Shown: in pieces, positions 25,082-33,243 of the stretch
Layout: the number at the start of each line of letters is the position of its first letter
How positions within the stretch are numbered: position 1 is the stretch's first letter
Assembly: GCF_014650595.1 (NCBI RefSeq)
Contig: NZ_BMVG01000019.1
Coordinates: forward strand, 62,001 to 126,000
DNA: 64,000 nt
Direction: 5' to 3'
Origin: Streptomyces alanosinicus
GTDB taxonomy: Bacteria; Actinomycetota; Actinomycetes; Streptomycetales; Streptomycetaceae
Notes under the pieces: generated by a model
Seen by the model: the letters and a program-made list of their open reading frames with translations, nothing else
Told to the model about the DNA's origin: nothing
Databases searched by the model: none
Program-made: the position numbers and the translations under genes

Positions 25082-25552
25082 ATGGCCGCCACGAAAGACC
25101 CGCGCCCCTGCTCGATCGCCGACGCCCTCGCACTGGTCGGTGAGAAGTACTCCCTGCTCGTCCTGCGCGAGGTGTGCCTCGGCAACGGCCGCTTCGACCA
25201 GCTCGTGCGCAACATCGGCGCCCCTCGCGACATCCTGGCCGCCCGGCTGCGCCGACTCGTGGACGCCGGGATCCTCACCAAGCGCGTCTACAGCGAGCGG
25301 CCGCAGCGCTTCGAGTACCGGGCGACGCCGGCCGGCCTGGAGCTGGAGCCGGTGCTGATGACACTCAAGGAGTGGGGCGACCGGCACATCCGCAAGGGCG
25401 CCGACCTGCCCATGGCCGTCGAGCACAGCTGCGGCAGCGACCTGGTACCGGTCGTCACCTGCCAGGCCTGCGGCGGCGAGGTGCGCCACGAGGACCTCAA
25501 GGCCCACCCTCAGGTCCCGGGCTGGGCGGTCACGGGCCCGACGGCGGCCTAG
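25082..25552 (+). CDS. HxlR-family winged-helix regulator
   Basis: 156 aa from ATG 25082, 6 bases after the -10 box TAGACT, so the mRNA is probably leaderless. HxlR winged helix: CSIADALALVGEKYSLLVLREVCLGNGRFDQLVRNIGAPRDILAARLRRLVDAGIL, then the wing RVYSERPQRFEYRATPAGLEL. The C-terminal part (about 115-156) adds a CxxC motif (TCQACGGEV), a short zinc-ribbon-like extension seen in many actinobacterial HxlR proteins. It could sense thiol or electrophile stress through these Cys. Divergent from the thiolase gene with tandem operators between. Confidence 0.9.
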   Translation: MAATKDPRPCSIADALALVGEKYSLLVLREVCLGNGRFDQLVRNIGAPRDILAARLRRLVDAGILTKRVYSERPQRFEYRATPAGLELEPVLMTLKEWGDRHIRKGADLPMAVEHSCGSDLVPVVTCQACGGEVRHEDLKAHPQVPGWAVTGPTAA

Positions 25553-25666
25553 GGCCTCCCCCTCCCCCGCACACCGCCCCTGTTGCCGTGCTGTCACCCG
25601 GGCCCGCTAGGCTGACCTCACCATTTGAGCAGTTCTTTACCCGACAGCACTGGACGCATTACCTCC

Positions 25667-26542
25667 ATGTCTTGGTTTGAATCCCTCGTCCTCGGACTCG
25701 TCCAGGGGCTGACCGAGTTCCTGCCCGTCTCCTCCAGCGCGCATCTGCGGCTGACCGCGGCGTTCTCGGGCTGGGAGGACCCCGGCGCGGCCTTCACGGC
25801 GATCACCCAGATCGGCACGGAGACCGCGGTGCTGATCTACTTCCGCCGGGACATCGGCCGGATCGTCTCCGCCTGGTTCCGCTCGCTCTTCGACAAGGGG
25901 ATGCGGCGGGACCACGACGCCCGGACGGGCTGGCTGGTGATCGTCGGCTCGATCCCGATCGGTGTGCTGGGCCTGACGCTCAAGGACCAGATCGAGGGGC
26001 CGTTCCGCGATCTGCGGGTCACCGCCACCATGCTCGTCGTCGTCGGTCTGGTCATCGGCGTCGCCGACCGTCTCGCCGCCCGCGACGAGAGCGGCGGCCG
26101 GCACCGCGCGACCGAGCAGCGCAAGACGCTGCGGAATCTGGGCGTCCGGGACGGCCTGGTCTACGGCCTGTGCCAGGCCTGCGCGCTCATCCCCGGAGTC
26201 TCCCGCTCCGGCGCGACCATCAGCGGCGGCCTGTTCATGGGCTACCAGCGGGAGGCCGCCGCCCGCTACTCCTTCCTGCTCGCCGTCCCGGCGGTGCTGG
26301 CCTCGGGCGCCTTCGAGGTGAAGGACTCGGTGAGCGAGGGCCATGTGACCTGGGGGCCCACCCTGTTCGCGACGGTCGTCGCGTTCGCCTCGGGGTACGC
26401 GGTCATCTCATGGTTCATGAAATGGATCTCCCACAAGAGCTTCATGCCGTTCGTCTGGTACCGCGTGGCCCTCGGCATCGTCATCATCGCCCTGGTCTCG
26501 GCGGACGTCCTGAGCCCGCACGCGGCGGAGTCGGCGAGCTGA
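25667..26542 (+). CDS. uppP: undecaprenyl-diphosphatase
   Basis: 291 aa from ATG 25667; a TTG at 25625 is a less likely earlier start. UppP signatures are intact: QGLTEFLPVSSSAHLRL (residues about 12-28, catalytic Glu) and ALIPGVSRSGATISGGLFMGYQREAAARYSF (about 170-200, catalytic Arg/Ser). Seven or eight TM helices complete the fold. It dephosphorylates undecaprenyl pyrophosphate at the outer face of the membrane, recycling the lipid carrier for peptidoglycan and giving bacitracin tolerance. A TAGGCT box at 25608 with TTGCCG upstream may be its promoter. Monocistronic. Confidence 0.95.
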   Translation: MSWFESLVLGLVQGLTEFLPVSSSAHLRLTAAFSGWEDPGAAFTAITQIGTETAVLIYFRRDIGRIVSAWFRSLFDKGMRRDHDARTGWLVIVGSIPIGVLGLTLKDQIEGPFRDLRVTATMLVVVGLVIGVADRLAARDESGGRHRATEQRKTLRNLGVRDGLVYGLCQACALIPGVSRSGATISGGLFMGYQREAAARYSFLLAVPAVLASGAFEVKDSVSEGHVTWGPTLFATVVAFASGYAVISWFMKWISHKSFMPFVWYRVALGIVIIALVSADVLSPHAAESAS

Positions 26543-26748
26543 GCGGAGATCGGGGCGACGGCGGGCCGCCGACCGCCGCCGCTGTTTCCGGACATCCCCA
26601 GCGCCCCGGACCGAACGGTCCGTCACGGCATATGCCTGGTGGCCTGGATCGACTGCGGATCGCGGCCGCCCCCGACGGTGACCAACCCCATACCTTCTGG
26701 GTAGTGGAGCGGTAGCGCAGTGTCAGTGCTTGCCCCTAGGCTGTCGAC

Positions 26749-26928
26749 ATGTCCCCCGATTCCCTACCCCCTGGTTCCGTGCGGTCTGCCGCCGAGGTGA
26801 ACGAGCAGATCCGAGCGCTGTGGCTGCGCGCGGGTGGCACCCTGTCGGCCCAGGAACGCGTGGAGTACGAGCTGTTGGTGGTCGAGTGGGCCGCGGCGAT
26901 CCGCGGCACGGTGATCGAGGCGGCCTGA
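26749..26928 (+). CDS. 59-aa conserved actinobacterial small protein
   Basis: ATG 26749 opens MSPDSLPPGSVRSAAEVNEQ and ends VVEWAAAIRGTVIEAA at 26926-26928. Codons show the usual G/C third-position bias. A TAGGCT box (26737-26742) 6 bases upstream indicates a leaderless mRNA. The helical, acidic protein has the form VNEQIRALWLRAGG-LSAQERVEYELLVVEW seen in small Streptomyces hypothetical proteins; I do not know its role. It is followed by a hairpin terminator shared with the convergent DUF4291 gene. Confidence 0.75.
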   Translation: MSPDSLPPGSVRSAAEVNEQIRALWLRAGGTLSAQERVEYELLVVEWAAAIRGTVIEAA

Positions 26929-26980
26929 CCCACACCGGGCCGCCCGGCACGCCGACGCGCCGCACCGCAAGCGGCCCCAC

Positions 26981-27009
26981 GGCATCCGGTCCCACGGCGA
27001 CCGGATGCC
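26981..27009. terminator. convergent terminator
   Basis: Perfect 10-bp stem GGCATCCGGT / ACCGGATGCC with a 9-base loop, between the 59-aa gene and the DUF4291 gene. Confidence 0.75.
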
Positions 27010-27022
27010 CCGGGCCCGGAAG

Positions 27023-27649
27023 TCAGGCCCGCAGATGCGCGAGCACCTCGTCCGGGATCGGACAGGGCCGCTCGACGGGCAACAGCGCGGCCGCCCGCTC
27101 CACTTCACCCGCCCGCACCCGCGCGTGCACCTCGGCGGCCAGCGGGGTCACGTCCTCGATCCCCACGACCCACTCGTCGGCATACCGCGCCGTCGCCTCT
27201 CCGGCGAGGCCGAGCTGCAAGGACCGGTGGGGCAGCGGAGCCAGCCGCAGATCGCGCTCGGGGTCCCACTGCACACGAGCCGGGGCCTGCCGCAACCGCC
27301 GCTTCCAGGAAGCCTGGTCCTCATGCAGGTCCGGCACATAGTGCGACAGACAGGCATGGCGCAGGGCCCACTCGAAACCGGCGCGATCGATCTCGACGGC
27401 GAGGACGGTCTCCTGACCCTCCTTGGTGCCCCAGCCGCAGCGGTACATCATCCACAGGAAGGACGGCTTGATCCAGGTCATCCGGTCCCGCTTCCAGGAG
27501 GACGGGAAGCGTCCGGTACGGGCGGCCGGGCGGCCGATCTCCGGCCGGTAGGCCTGGTAGACGGTGATCGTGGAGTCCGTGTACCGGGCCCGGACCCGGA
27601 ACTTCGGTTCGGGCTCGGCGGATCGGGGCCCATGGGGATGATCGTTCAT
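27023..27649 (-). CDS. DUF4291 family protein
   Basis: 208 aa from ATG 27649. It contains the DUF4291 core: ITVYQAYRPEIGRPAARTGRF, RDRMTWIKPSFLWMMYRCGWGTKEGQETVLAVEI, WALRHACLSHY and VQWDPERDLRLAPLPHRSLQLGL, with VVGIEDVT near the end. The frame stays open far upstream (to 29968), but that extension is antisense to lnt and is spurious. DUF4291 proteins are cytosolic, about 200 aa, sometimes associated with NAD- or RNA-linked chemistry, but no function is established. Confidence 0.87.
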   Translation of the reverse strand: MNDHPHGPRSAEPEPKFRVRARYTDSTITVYQAYRPEIGRPAARTGRFPSSWKRDRMTWIKPSFLWMMYRCGWGTKEGQETVLAVEIDRAGFEWALRHACLSHYVPDLHEDQASWKRRLRQAPARVQWDPERDLRLAPLPHRSLQLGLAGEATARYADEWVVGIEDVTPLAAEVHARVRAGEVERAAALLPVERPCPIPDEVLAHLRA

Positions 27650-27763
27650 GGGAACAGCGTCGGGTCTCGGCCAGGTCCCGCACCACCGAATATCCCGGGA
27701 ACGTCCCGGCAACATCACGGCGCACCCGAATGTCCCCGCGCGCCTCTTGGCTCCGCGCCCGCC

Positions 27764-28258
27764 ATGCCCAAAACTGTGCCGATGACGCAGCGTGCGGAGC
27801 TGGCGACCGTGCTGGACCGGCTGGCCGTGGACGAACTGATCACCGGGTACGCGGTGGCGGTGGACGACGGCGACTGGACAGCGTACCGAAGACTGTTCAC
27901 CTCGGACGGGCGGGCCGACTACCGGTCGGCCGGCGGCATCGAGGGCGACGCGCGGCAGATCGCCGAGTGGCTCGCCGAGAGCCTGGCGCTGTTCGCCATG
28001 CGCCAGCATCTGATCGTCAACCGCCGGGTGCGCTTCGGCACCCTGGACCACGACACCGGCGACACCGCGTCGGTCCGGGCCGACTACCTCAACCCCATGC
28101 GTTTCGCGAACAGGGGCGCTCCCACCGCGCCGGACCTGGTGTGCGGCGGGCGATACGACTTCGCGCTGCTGAGGACACGGGAGGGCTGGCGGCTGCGCCA
28201 GGTCACCGTCGAGGAGAAATGGCGCAGGCTCCCGGCCGAGGCCCCTGCGGTTCCCTGA
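27764..28258 (+). CDS. SnoaL-like/NTF2-fold protein
   Basis: 164 aa from ATG 27764 (or 158 aa from ATG 27782). Alpha+beta cone: AVDELITGYAVAVDDGDWTAYRRLFTSDGRADYRSAGGIEGDARQIAEWLAESLALF, then HLIVNRRVRFG, CGGRYDFALLRTREGWRLRQVTVEEKW. The pattern fits SnoaL_4/NTF2-like proteins, which include ring-hydroxylating dioxygenase beta-like and dehydratase folds; a catalytic assignment is not possible. It precedes lnt by 51 bases and may share its transcript. Confidence 0.85.
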   Translation: MPKTVPMTQRAELATVLDRLAVDELITGYAVAVDDGDWTAYRRLFTSDGRADYRSAGGIEGDARQIAEWLAESLALFAMRQHLIVNRRVRFGTLDHDTGDTASVRADYLNPMRFANRGAPTAPDLVCGGRYDFALLRTREGWRLRQVTVEEKWRRLPAEAPAVP

Positions 28259-28309
28259 GGCGCGGGGTACCGCGCACACTGGAATCAGCGCAGGACAGGG
28301 AGGGTCCGC

Positions 28310-29884
28310 ATGAGGACGATCAACCACTGGCCGGCCTCCCCCTGGCGGCGGTCCGCCGTCGCCGCCCTCGCCGGTGCCCTGCCCGTGCTCGCCTTCCCCG
28401 CACCCGCGCTCTGGTGGTTCGCCTACGTCGCCCTGGTCCCGTGGATCCTGCTGGCCCGCTGCGCACCGACCGGCCGGCGCGCGGCCTACGACGGCTGGAG
28501 CGGCGGCTTCGGTTTTCTGCTGGCCGTGCACCACTGGCTGCTGCCGAGCCTGCACGTGTTCATCTTCCTGATCGCCGCCCTGCTGGGCGCGCTCTGGGCG
28601 CCCTGGGGCTGGCTGGTGCGCCGTTTCCTCGGTGAGCGGCCCACGCCGGGCCGGGGTGCCGCCGCGCTGCTGGTACTGCCCTCGGCCTGGCTGCTGGTGG
28701 AGCTGGTGCGGTCCTGGCAGGGGCTCGGCGGGCCGTGGGGCATGCTGGGCGCCAGCCAGTGGCAGGTGTCGCCGGCACTGCGGCTCGCCTCGGTCGGCGG
28801 AGTGTGGCTGCTCAGCTTTCTGGTCGTAGCCGTCAATGTGGCGGCGGCCGTGCTGATCTCCGTACGGGAGGCGCGTGTGCCCGCCGTGGCCTCGCTGGTC
28901 GCCACGGCCGCCGCGACCTCGGCCGTGTGGGCGTGGGCACCCCGCCCGGAGGTCGACGGACGGGCCCGGATCGCCGTCGTACAGCCGGGGATCCTCGACG
29001 GGCAGGGCAGCGGAGACCGGCGTTTCGCGCGGGAGGAGCAGCTGACCCGGCGGCTCGTCGGACAGCACGTCGACCTGGTCGTGTGGGGCGAGTCCAGCAT
29101 CGGCTTCGATCTGGGCGACCGGCCGGATCTGACCCGGCGGGTCGCGGCGCTCTCCCGCGCGACCGGCGCGGATGTGCTGGTGAACGTGGACGCCCGCCGC
29201 TCCGACCGGCCCGGTATCTACAAGAGTTCGGTCCTCATCGGCCCGGACGGCCCGACCGGCTCCCGGTACGACAAGATGCGGCTGGTGCCGTTCGGCGAGT
29301 ACATACCCGCGCGCTCGCTGCTCGGCTGGGCCACCTCGGTCGGCAAGGCCGCCGGCGAGGACCGCAGGCGCGGCACCGAGCAGGTCGTGATGGACGTCGG
29401 GCACGGGCTGCGGATCGGCCCGCTGATCTGCTTCGAGACGGCGTTCCCCGACATGAGCCGGCACCTGGCGAAGGACGGCGCCGATGTGCTGCTCGGCCAG
29501 TCCGCCACCTCCACCTTCCAGGGCAGCTGGGCGCCGGAGCAGCATGCCTCGCTGGCCGCGCTGCGGGCCGCCGAGACCGGCCGCCCGATGGTGCACGCGA
29601 CCCTCACCGGGGTCTCGGCCGTGTACGGGCCGGGCGGACAGCGGCTCGGGCCGTGGCTCGGCACCGACGCGAGCACCGCCCATGTGTACGACGTACCGCT
29701 CGCGCACGGGATCACGCCGTACGTCCGCTACGGCGACTGGCCGGTGCGGGGCGCGCTGCTGGTCCTGGCCGCGCTGGGCGCGACGGAGGGCTTCAGGGCG
29801 TTCAGGCTGCGGCGGAGCGGTCCCGCACCGCTCGTACCACCCGCTCGCACAGTTCATGGGTCGCCAGCGCGTCCCGGGCGCTGA
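28310..29884 (+). CDS. lnt: apolipoprotein N-acyltransferase
   Basis: 524 aa from ATG 28310 after GGGAGGG. Five or six TM helices fill residues 1-220 (LPVLAFPAPALWWFAYVALVPW). The nitrilase-like periplasmic domain has the full catalytic triad: Glu in VVWGESSIG, Lys in YDKMRLVPFGEYIP, Cys in GPLICFETAFP. A final TM helix follows. It adds the third acyl chain to the N-terminal Cys of lipoproteins at the outer membrane leaflet; Streptomyces species usually have two lnt-like genes. The last 83 bases overlap the convergent Gfo/Idh/MocA gene, so the C-terminal tail after FRAFRLRRSG is an unusually extended, non-homologous-looking Pro/Arg sequence. Confidence 0.93.
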   Translation: MRTINHWPASPWRRSAVAALAGALPVLAFPAPALWWFAYVALVPWILLARCAPTGRRAAYDGWSGGFGFLLAVHHWLLPSLHVFIFLIAALLGALWAPWGWLVRRFLGERPTPGRGAAALLVLPSAWLLVELVRSWQGLGGPWGMLGASQWQVSPALRLASVGGVWLLSFLVVAVNVAAAVLISVREARVPAVASLVATAAATSAVWAWAPRPEVDGRARIAVVQPGILDGQGSGDRRFAREEQLTRRLVGQHVDLVVWGESSIGFDLGDRPDLTRRVAALSRATGADVLVNVDARRSDRPGIYKSSVLIGPDGPTGSRYDKMRLVPFGEYIPARSLLGWATSVGKAAGEDRRRGTEQVVMDVGHGLRIGPLICFETAFPDMSRHLAKDGADVLLGQSATSTFQGSWAPEQHASLAALRAAETGRPMVHATLTGVSAVYGPGGQRLGPWLGTDASTAHVYDVPLAHGITPYVRYGDWPVRGALLVLAALGATEGFRAFRLRRSGPAPLVPPARTVHGSPARPGR

Positions 29885-30713
29885 GCACCTTTCCCGCGCG
29901 CACGGCGTCGAGGAAGGCGAGGACCGCCTGCTCGATGCCGCGCTGCCGGGGAACCGGCGTCCAGTCACCGCGCCGGCGCACGCTCGGCTGGCCCTTGTGG
30001 TCGATGACCTCGGCGAGGTTGAGCACCTGCCGCTTGGTGTCCTGGCCGGAGACCTCCAGGACCTCCTCCGTGGAGCCGCTGAGCCGGTTCATCACACCGA
30101 TCGCGGTGAAGCCCTCGCCGCCGAGCTGGAGCACGACATGGTGCAGCAGCCCGTCCACGACCCGGGAGTGCACGGCGATGTCGTCGACCGGGCCGGGCAC
30201 CAGGAACCGGAGGGCGTCGACGACGTGGACGAAGTCGTCCAGGATCATCGAGCGGGGTTCCTCGGGCAGACCGACGCGGTTCTTCTGCAGGAGGATCAGC
30301 TCGCGCGGATGCTCCAGGCACTGCGCGTACCCCGGGGCGTACCGTCGGTTGAAGCCGACGAAGAGGGAGACCCCGCGTTGTTCGGCGAGGTCCACCAGCC
30401 GTTCGGAGTCGGCGAGTTCATAGGCGAGGGGCTTGTCCACGTACGTCGGCACATCCGCCTGGAGCAGCCGGGTGACGATCTCGGGGTGGACGGCGGTCGG
30501 CGCGTGCACGAAGGCCGCGTCGAGGCCCTCGGCGAGCAGCGAGTCCAGCGTGGTGTGCCGTCGTCCGGCCGGCAGATGCAGGGTGTCCGCGACCCGGTCG
30601 AGGGTGGCGGGCGTCCGGGTCTGCAGATGCAGCTCGACCCCCGGTTGCGTGCCCAGCACCGGCAGATAGGCCTTCTGCGCGATGTCCCCGAGTCCGATGC
30701 AACCGACCTTCAC
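29802..30713 (-). CDS. Gfo/Idh/MocA family NAD(P)-dependent oxidoreductase
   Basis: 303 aa from GTG 30713, overlapping the upstream monooxygenase stop (GTGA). Rossmann N-terminus: VGCIGLGDIAQKAYLPVL, then AAFVHAPTAVHPEIVTRLLQADVPTYVDKPLAYEL with the EKP-type Lys (here DKP), and FNRRYAPGYAQ. The C-terminal domain carries DDFVHVVDALRFLV, placing the catalytic His in the family position. Members oxidise or reduce sugars, inositols or similar hydroxylated rings. Pairing with an FAD hydroxylase and a TetR regulator suggests a small catabolic or modification unit. It overlaps lnt tail-to-tail by 83 bases. Confidence 0.9.
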   Translation of the reverse strand: MKVGCIGLGDIAQKAYLPVLGTQPGVELHLQTRTPATLDRVADTLHLPAGRRHTTLDSLLAEGLDAAFVHAPTAVHPEIVTRLLQADVPTYVDKPLAYELADSERLVDLAEQRGVSLFVGFNRRYAPGYAQCLEHPRELILLQKNRVGLPEEPRSMILDDFVHVVDALRFLVPGPVDDIAVHSRVVDGLLHHVVLQLGGEGFTAIGVMNRLSGSTEEVLEVSGQDTKRQVLNLAEVIDHKGQPSVRRRGDWTPVPRQRGIEQAVLAFLDAVRAGKVLSARDALATHELCERVVRAVRDRSAAA

Positions 30714-31900
30714 GTGTTCTCCCTCTCCCGTCTGCCCCCGTGCCCTTCCTGGGCAGCATACGGGGGCCGCCAGTCGGCGATGCCGTCGAAGCCGCGCAGG
30801 AACAGGGCCGGTCCGAGCGTGGACAGCGCGGCGATCGCGGTGTCGCGTACGGCGACCACGGCGGGAGTGCGGGCCATGGTGAGCCGGGCGACCCTGACGG
30901 CCTGGCGGGCGACGGCGGTGGTGCGCGGGAGCCGGGCGGCGCTGTAGGCGGCGAGGTCGTCGGCGTGGTGGGCGAGGACGACGGCGTCCTCGACGGCCTG
31001 GTTGCCGCCCTGGCCGAGCGTCGGGGGCATCGCGTGGGCGGCGTCCCCGAGCAGGGCGACGCGGCCCAGATGGTGGGCGGGCAGGGGCGTGGCGAGGTGG
31101 TGCACGTCGTGCCGGAGCACGTCCTCGGGGCGGATGGCGGCGAGGACGGCCGGGACGGGTTCGTGCCAGTCGCCGAACCGGCGCAGTAGTTCGGCCTTCT
31201 CGTCGTCCGGCGCCCGCTCGCCCGCCGGGGCGACGGCGGCCGCGTAGGCGTAGACGCGGCCGTCCTTGAGCGGGTGCGTGCCCCAGATCCGGCCCCGGCC
31301 CCAGGTCTCGTGCGAGGCGAACCGCGCGCCGGGCACCTGGATCAGCACCCGCCAGGTGGTGAAGCCCGCGTACACCGCACCGGGGTGGAGCGGGAACAGG
31401 GCTGTGCGGACATGGGAGTTGATGCCGTCCGCGGCGACCACCAGGTCGGCCTCCCGCTCCTGTGCGCCGGTCCGCACCCGGGCGGGGCGCCGGCTGTCGC
31501 CGGGGTCGGCGAGGGTCGCGGCGGCCGCGGTGCGGACGGCGCCGGGCGGGAGCAGCGCGGCGAGCCGGTCGACCAGGGTGGCGCGGGCCAGCAGGACCAG
31601 CGGGCCGCCGAAGCGGGCGGCGGCGGCCTCGGCGCTGGACCGGGACAGCCAGCGCCCGCCGGGGGTGCGCAGGCCTCCGTCGCCCTGCCAGGCGGCGAGG
31701 TCGCGGATCTCCTCGCCGATGCCGAGCACGTCCAGGGCGCGCAGGGCGTTCGGGGCGAGGGAGATGGCCGCGCCGGCCGGTTCCAGGGAGGGGGCCCGCT
31801 CCAGGACGGTCACGTCCCAGGCTCGCCGGTGCAGGGCCGCCGCCGCGGCCAGGCCGCCGATTCCGCCGCCGATGACGAGCGCGCGTGCCGAGCGTGCCAT
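30710..31900 (-). CDS. FAD-dependent aromatic-type monooxygenase
   Basis: 396 aa from ATG 31900, preceded by AGGAGG; the open frame to 32281 is antisense to the TetR gene and not used. Class A flavoprotein hydroxylase: VIGGGIGGLAAAAALHRRAWDVTVLERAP (GxGxxG), ADLVVAADGINSHVRTALFP (DG motif) and GRVALLGDAAHAMPPTLGQGGNQAVEDAVVLA (GD motif). These use NAD(P)H and O2 to hydroxylate aromatic or polyketide substrates. It is translationally coupled to the Gfo/Idh gene and divergent from tetR; two palindromic operators lie in its promoter region. Confidence 0.92.
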   Translation of the reverse strand: MARSARALVIGGGIGGLAAAAALHRRAWDVTVLERAPSLEPAGAAISLAPNALRALDVLGIGEEIRDLAAWQGDGGLRTPGGRWLSRSSAEAAAARFGGPLVLLARATLVDRLAALLPPGAVRTAAAATLADPGDSRRPARVRTGAQEREADLVVAADGINSHVRTALFPLHPGAVYAGFTTWRVLIQVPGARFASHETWGRGRIWGTHPLKDGRVYAYAAAVAPAGERAPDDEKAELLRRFGDWHEPVPAVLAAIRPEDVLRHDVHHLATPLPAHHLGRVALLGDAAHAMPPTLGQGGNQAVEDAVVLAHHADDLAAYSAARLPRTTAVARQAVRVARLTMARTPAVVAVRDTAIAALSTLGPALFLRGFDGIADWRPPYAAQEGHGGRRERENT

Positions 31901-31922
31901 GACTCCTCCTGGATCCCCGCGG

Positions 31923-31962
31923 ACTACATCTGTAGTGAACGGGACGATACTACGTCTGTAGT
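31923..31962. promoter_or_regulatory. TetR operators: two near-identical 14-bp palindromes
   Basis: ACTACATCTGTAGT (31923-31936) and ACTACGTCTGTAGT (31949-31962) differ at one centre base and start 26 bp apart, between the divergent FAD monooxygenase and TetR genes. The second overlaps the -35 region of tetR, whose -10 is TAGGGT (31971-31976). The arrangement indicates autorepression plus control of the oxidoreductase pair. Confidence 0.85.
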
Positions 31963-31982
31963 GCCCCGGGTAGGGTCGCCTC

Positions 31983-32573
31983 ATGTCCGTACGCACCCCC
32001 AGCGCCTCCCGTGCCGATCTCGTCGCCGACGCCGCGCTCGCCCTGCTCGCCGAACGCGGGATGCGCGGGCTGACGCACCGGGCCGTGGACGAGGCGGCCG
32101 GGCTTCCGCCCGGCTCGACCTCGAACGTGGCGCGCACCCGGCAGGCGCTGCTGGAACTCGCGGTACGACGGCACGCCGAACGCGAGGCGCGGGTGCTGGA
32201 GCTGGCCGACATCCCGGATCCGGACGGCGGGCCCGACGCGCTGGCCGACGGGCTGGCCCTGGCGGTGCACCGCTCCCTCACCCAGGGCCGCGAGCTGCTG
32301 ATCGCCCGCTATGAACTCGCCCTGGAAGCCACCCGCCGCCCCGAGCTGCGGGCCTACTACGACCGGACCGGCGCCGTCTTCGAGGCACAGCTGACCGCCC
32401 TGCTCACGGCCGTGGGCTCACCCGACCCGGCCCGGCATGTGCTGTCCCTGATCGCCTGGGCGGACGGGCTGATGTTCTCCTGCGCGGCGGGTTCGTTCAG
32501 CGCCGAGGTGCCGGGCCTCAAGGATGTGCGGGCGGGCCTGCGGGAGTTGCTCGCCGGAATGCTGGGGCGGTGA
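31983..32573 (+). CDS. TetR-family repressor
   Basis: 196 aa from ATG 31983, 6 bases after TAGGGT, so the mRNA is probably leaderless. The DNA-binding helix-turn-helix is at the N-terminus: RADLVADAALALLAERGMRGLTHRAVDEAAGLPPGSTSNVARTRQALLELAVRRHAE. The C-terminal ligand/dimer domain has FEAQLTALLTAVGSPDPARHVLSLIAWADGLMFS. It most likely represses itself and the divergent FAD monooxygenase/Gfo-Idh operon through the two palindromes upstream. The ligand is unknown, possibly the hydroxylase substrate. Confidence 0.92.
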   Translation: MSVRTPSASRADLVADAALALLAERGMRGLTHRAVDEAAGLPPGSTSNVARTRQALLELAVRRHAEREARVLELADIPDPDGGPDALADGLALAVHRSLTQGRELLIARYELALEATRRPELRAYYDRTGAVFEAQLTALLTAVGSPDPARHVLSLIAWADGLMFSCAAGSFSAEVPGLKDVRAGLRELLAGMLGR

Positions 32574-32615
32574 ATTCCGCTGGTGGCACGCGTGGCCGTC
32601 GGCGAAGATACGGGC

Positions 32616-33128
32616 ATGACAACGGAACGCCGAGAGCCCGCCCCGAACGCCGGTGAACGCGCCATGCTGGAGGGCTGGTTGGACTACCACCGCCGGACGC
32701 TGGCCGAGAAGTGCGCGGGGCTGACCGACGAGCAGCTGCGCACCGCGGCCGTGCCGCCCTCCGGGCTGTCCCTCATGGGACTGGTCCGGCACCTGGCGGA
32801 GTGCGAGCGCGGCTGGTTCCGCAAGGTGCTGGTGGGCGACGACCCCGGCCCGATCTACTACACCGAGGAAGACCGCGACGGCGACTTCCATGTCACCGAG
32901 GCCGACACCTGGCAGGAGGCGTACGCGACCTGGCAGGCGGAGATCGAGATCGCCCGGCGCAACGCGGCCGGATTCGCACTGGACGGTCTGTCCGAGGGGA
33001 CGAACAGATCCCGGGACACACGGTTCAACCTGCGCTGGATCTACACCCACATGATCGAGGAGTACGCCCGGCACAACGGCCACGCCGACCTGATCCGCGA
33101 GCGGATCGACGGCTCCACCGGCGACTGA
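32616..33128 (+). CDS. DinB/DUF664 family metal-binding protein
   Basis: 170 aa from ATG 32616. Four-helix DinB bundle: LDYHRRTLAEKCAGLTDEQLR, SLMGLVRHLAECERGWFRKVL (first metal His) and WIYTHMIEEYARHNGHADLIRERIDG (second and third His). This matches actinobacterial DUF664/DinB proteins, which include mycothiol-dependent S-transferases and isomerases; mycothiol transferase activity is plausible but not shown. Single gene after tetR. Confidence 0.9.
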   Translation: MTTERREPAPNAGERAMLEGWLDYHRRTLAEKCAGLTDEQLRTAAVPPSGLSLMGLVRHLAECERGWFRKVLVGDDPGPIYYTEEDRDGDFHVTEADTWQEAYATWQAEIEIARRNAAGFALDGLSEGTNRSRDTRFNLRWIYTHMIEEYARHNGHADLIRERIDGSTGD

Positions 33129-33243
33129 ACGTCACCTTCCGTACCGGGAATCCCTCCGTACGGGGCACGAGATCACCCGTGCGGGGGCGTCGGCATCGGC
33201 TCCCTGCTGCGGGGCCGGTGGCCGACCCAGCAGAGTTGCGCGG

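Noticed and set aside
26690..26748. tRNA-like or small RNA before the 59-aa gene
   Set aside because: GGTAGTGGAGCGGTAGCGCAG superficially recalls a D-arm, but no cloverleaf, anticodon arm or T-arm follows.
27650..29968. Upstream extension of the DUF4291 frame
   Set aside because: It is antisense to lnt, Pro/Arg/Gly-rich and without homology; the real start is ATG 27649.
31901..32281. Longer start for the FAD monooxygenase
   Set aside because: The extension is antisense to tetR. AGGAGG precedes ATG 31900, where the FAD-binding fold begins.
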